From contig JAFPAS010000094.1 in assembly GCA_017424205.1 (NCBI GenBank), positions 1 through 8,160 of the forward strand: 8,160 nt of DNA, in the 5' to 3' direction. Source of the DNA: Prevotella sp. Its GTDB lineage: Bacteria; Bacteroidota; Bacteroidia; Bacteroidales; Bacteroidaceae. The translations under genes and the position numbers were made by a program. Each line of letters begins with the position of its first letter. Within the stretch, counting starts at the first letter, position 1. The notes under the pieces were generated by a model, which had not been told where the DNA came from, did no database searches, and worked only from the letters and a program-made list of their open reading frames with translations. Shown here piece by piece: positions 6,970 to 8,160 of this stretch.

Positions 6970-7929
6970 TTACTGGTCTGTTCTGCCGAAGTTGCCATAA
7001 TTCATGACGTTTGCCTTGTTCACCAGCTCTACTGCTACTGGGAGTTTCTTAGGCAGATTACGCTCTCCTTTTATGTATTTGTCAGCGAGAGTTGCTGCAG
7101 TTACAGCCATGGTTTTCGGGAACTGCATGCCTGTAGCTTCTATCTTACCTTCACGTATGGCGTTGACACAATCGTCTGCCCCGTCAAATCCGAAGACTTT
7201 GATTTTTCCTTCTTTGCCAGCTGCCAGAATTGCTTGGTATGCACCCATAGCCATAGCATCGTTACCGCAGAAGACTGCGTCGATGTCATGATGGGCTTGC
7301 ATGACAGATTCCATCACTTCCATGGCTTTGTTCTGGTCGAAGTCTGCATTCTGCTGCGCTACCATCTTCAGCCCCTCGTAACAGTCGACGACAGAATGAA
7401 AACCTCGGCTTCGTGCCCAGGTGTTGTTGTCGCCAACGAGTCCTAATATTTCAACATAGTTACCTTTTTTATTCATCGTCTCAACGAAATACTGCCCGAG
7501 TGTGATACATCCGGAGTAGTTGTCTGACAGTATCTGGGTAACGCATGCTCCTGGCTGATTTATCTCGCGATCCATGCAGAATACTGGTATTCCTGCTCTC
7601 GCTGCTGCTTTCGCATTGACAGCCGAACCATCAGCGTCTGTCGGATTGAAAAGTATTGCCTTGTATCCAGATGATAGGATATTGTCAAAATGTTCTGCCT
7701 CTTTAGACGGATTATTTTGCGAGTCGAATAGTACGGCATCATATCCAAGTTCTTCGCACTTGCTGACAGCTGATTGTCCAAGTACGACAAACCAAGGATT
7801 GTTGAGTGTGGAGATGACTACAGCAATACGCTCTTTTTTCGTCTTTCCGTTGTTGCTGCATGATGTAGTAGTCGTCATGGTAGATATGAACATGACGATG
7901 ATTATGAAACAGGTAATGATTTTTTTCAT
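6970..7929 (-). CDS. rbsB: Ribose-type sugar-binding lipoprotein of an ABC importer (RbsB-like)
   Basis: This 319-residue receptor would capture the sugar and deliver it to the permease. The start at 7929 gives a lipoprotein signal, with a hydrophobic stretch and then TTTTSC, lipidated at Cys24; an upstream in-frame Met at 8091 would read through the promoter. The mature part is a two-lobed type I periplasmic binding fold closely resembling E. coli RbsB: VVISTLNNPWFVVL (37-50), LFDSQNNPSKEAE (67-79), FNPTDADGSA (94-103), CGNDAMAMGA (221-230), FGFDGADD (246-253). Positions that contact ribose in the E. coli protein, as I recall them, are kept: Asn44, Phe47, Asn95, Asp120, Arg121, Arg175, Phe197, Asn223, Asp249 and Gln269. 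One stacking Phe is Trp46 here. Ribose, or a close relative such as allose or psicose, is therefore the likely ligand. Residues after Cys24 (SNNGKTKKE) are not acidic, arguing against surface export. It is the first gene of the operon. Confidence 0.92.
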   Translation of the reverse strand: MKKIITCFIIIVMFISTMTTTTSCSNNGKTKKERIAVVISTLNNPWFVVLGQSAVSKCEELGYDAVLFDSQNNPSKEAEHFDNILSSGYKAILFNPTDADGSAVNAKAAARAGIPVFCMDREINQPGACVTQILSDNYSGCITLGQYFVETMNKKGNYVEILGLVGDNNTWARSRGFHSVVDCYEGLKMVAQQNADFDQNKAMEVMESVMQAHHDIDAVFCGNDAMAMGAYQAILAAGKEGKIKVFGFDGADDCVNAIREGKIEATGMQFPKTMAVTAATLADKYIKGERNLPKKLPVAVELVNKANVMNYGNFGRTDQ

Positions 7930-8007
7930 ATAGTTAGTTGAGTTGTCGGTAGGTTTCTCTATTTTATAAAATGTGTCAGTATTTTGTCGTAATATTGATT
8001 CTGCATG

Positions 8008-8038
8008 CAAATATAGCCTTTTTTTTCTGTATATGCAA
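8008..8038 (-). promoter_or_regulatory. Bacteroidota-type promoter for the ribose-type importer operon
   Basis: On the minus strand a -33 TTG (8038-8036) is followed after 20 bases by TATATTTG (8015-8008), a full match to the -7 consensus TAnnTTTG at correct spacing (about 17-23). Transcription would begin near 8000, giving a leader of about 70 bases before the binding-protein ATG at 7929. No riboswitch-like fold was evident in the leader. Confidence 0.72.
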
Positions 8039-8042
8039 GTGT

Positions 8043-8068
8043 ATATTTTGTCAGGAATGTGATATTTT
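8043..8068. repeat. Pair of AAAATAT direct repeats just upstream of the -33 element
   Basis: On the minus strand AAAATAT occurs at 8068-8062 and at 8049-8043, 19 bases apart and ending 4 bases before the predicted -33 TTG. In each copy a CAC follows soon after (AAAATATCAC and AAAATATACAC). Direct repeats about two helical turns apart next to -35/-33 are typical of activator sites, but AT-rich composition makes this weak. Confidence 0.3.
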
Positions 8069-8112
8069 AGTGTTTTGCTGAAAAAATCCACCTAAATGAT
8101 AATAAGCTATGT

Positions 8113-8130
8113 ATATTTCGTGAGAAATAT
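8113..8130. promoter_or_regulatory. Perfect inverted repeat, possible operator upstream of the importer promoter
   Basis: ATATTTC-GTGA-GAAATAT is a perfect 7-base dyad with a 4-base spacer. Its centre is about 85 bases upstream of the predicted -33 element, in sequence with no gene. The size suits a dimeric regulator site, but AT-rich dyads occur by chance and no regulator gene is visible in the window. Confidence 0.35.
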
Positions 8131-8160
8131 GAGGATGCTGATATATAATCTTCCGCAGAG

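Noticed and set aside
7930..8091. Longer N-terminus for the binding protein
   Set aside because: It would place the signal peptide 54 residues inside the protein and make the predicted promoter coding; the start at 7929 gives a proper lipoprotein signal.
1..8160. CRISPR arrays, tRNA or rRNA genes, transposons or integrase sites
   Set aside because: On reading both strands I saw no spaced long repeats, no cloverleaf-like or rRNA-like sequence, and no transposase or integrase coding.

Overview
The window looks like Bacteroidota DNA, most likely from a Prevotella/Bacteroides-type gut bacterium. The protein sequences fit that phylum, start codons are preceded by A-rich leaders rather than strong Shine-Dalgarno sites, and one promoter matches the Bacteroidota consensus (TTG, about 20 bases, TAnnTTTG). 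Apart from the first ~175 bases, every gene I can support is on the minus strand. No RNA genes, transposons or CRISPR arrays were seen.

Bases 1 to ~175 hold the plus-strand 3' end of a MacB/FtsX-type ABC transporter permease. It stops abruptly against the minus-strand N-terminal quarter of an RND efflux pump (about 172-945). Neither gene reaches its natural end. Composition also changes there: by hand count GC3 is about 75% before the join and about 46% after it. The join is therefore either a rearrangement breakpoint or, more simply, an assembly chimera.

Bases ~172-3421, read from right to left, are a tripartite efflux operon: TolC-like outer membrane factor, lipoprotein membrane fusion protein, then the truncated RND pump. 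Together these would form a drug or metabolite efflux channel across both membranes.

Bases 3422-3862 are an intergenic region. It holds a likely terminator for the transporter operon on its right and the leader of the efflux operon.

Bases 3863-7929, again right to left, are a compact four-gene operon for a ribose-type ABC importer: binding lipoprotein (RbsB-like), a DUF2291-family membrane-anchored protein of unknown role, a double-domain ATPase (RbsA-like) and a permease (RbsC-like). Gaps are 28 and 5 bases, then a 4-base ATGA overlap. The binding protein keeps nearly all residues known to contact ribose in the E. coli protein. No sugar kinase or regulator is present in the window. A well-formed promoter and several possible operator repeats lie upstream at about 8000-8130.

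I did not find a wholly new system. The most interesting items are the conserved but uncharacterised DUF2291 protein inside a ribose-type importer, which is not the usual sugar-uptake route in this phylum, and the chimeric join at the left edge.
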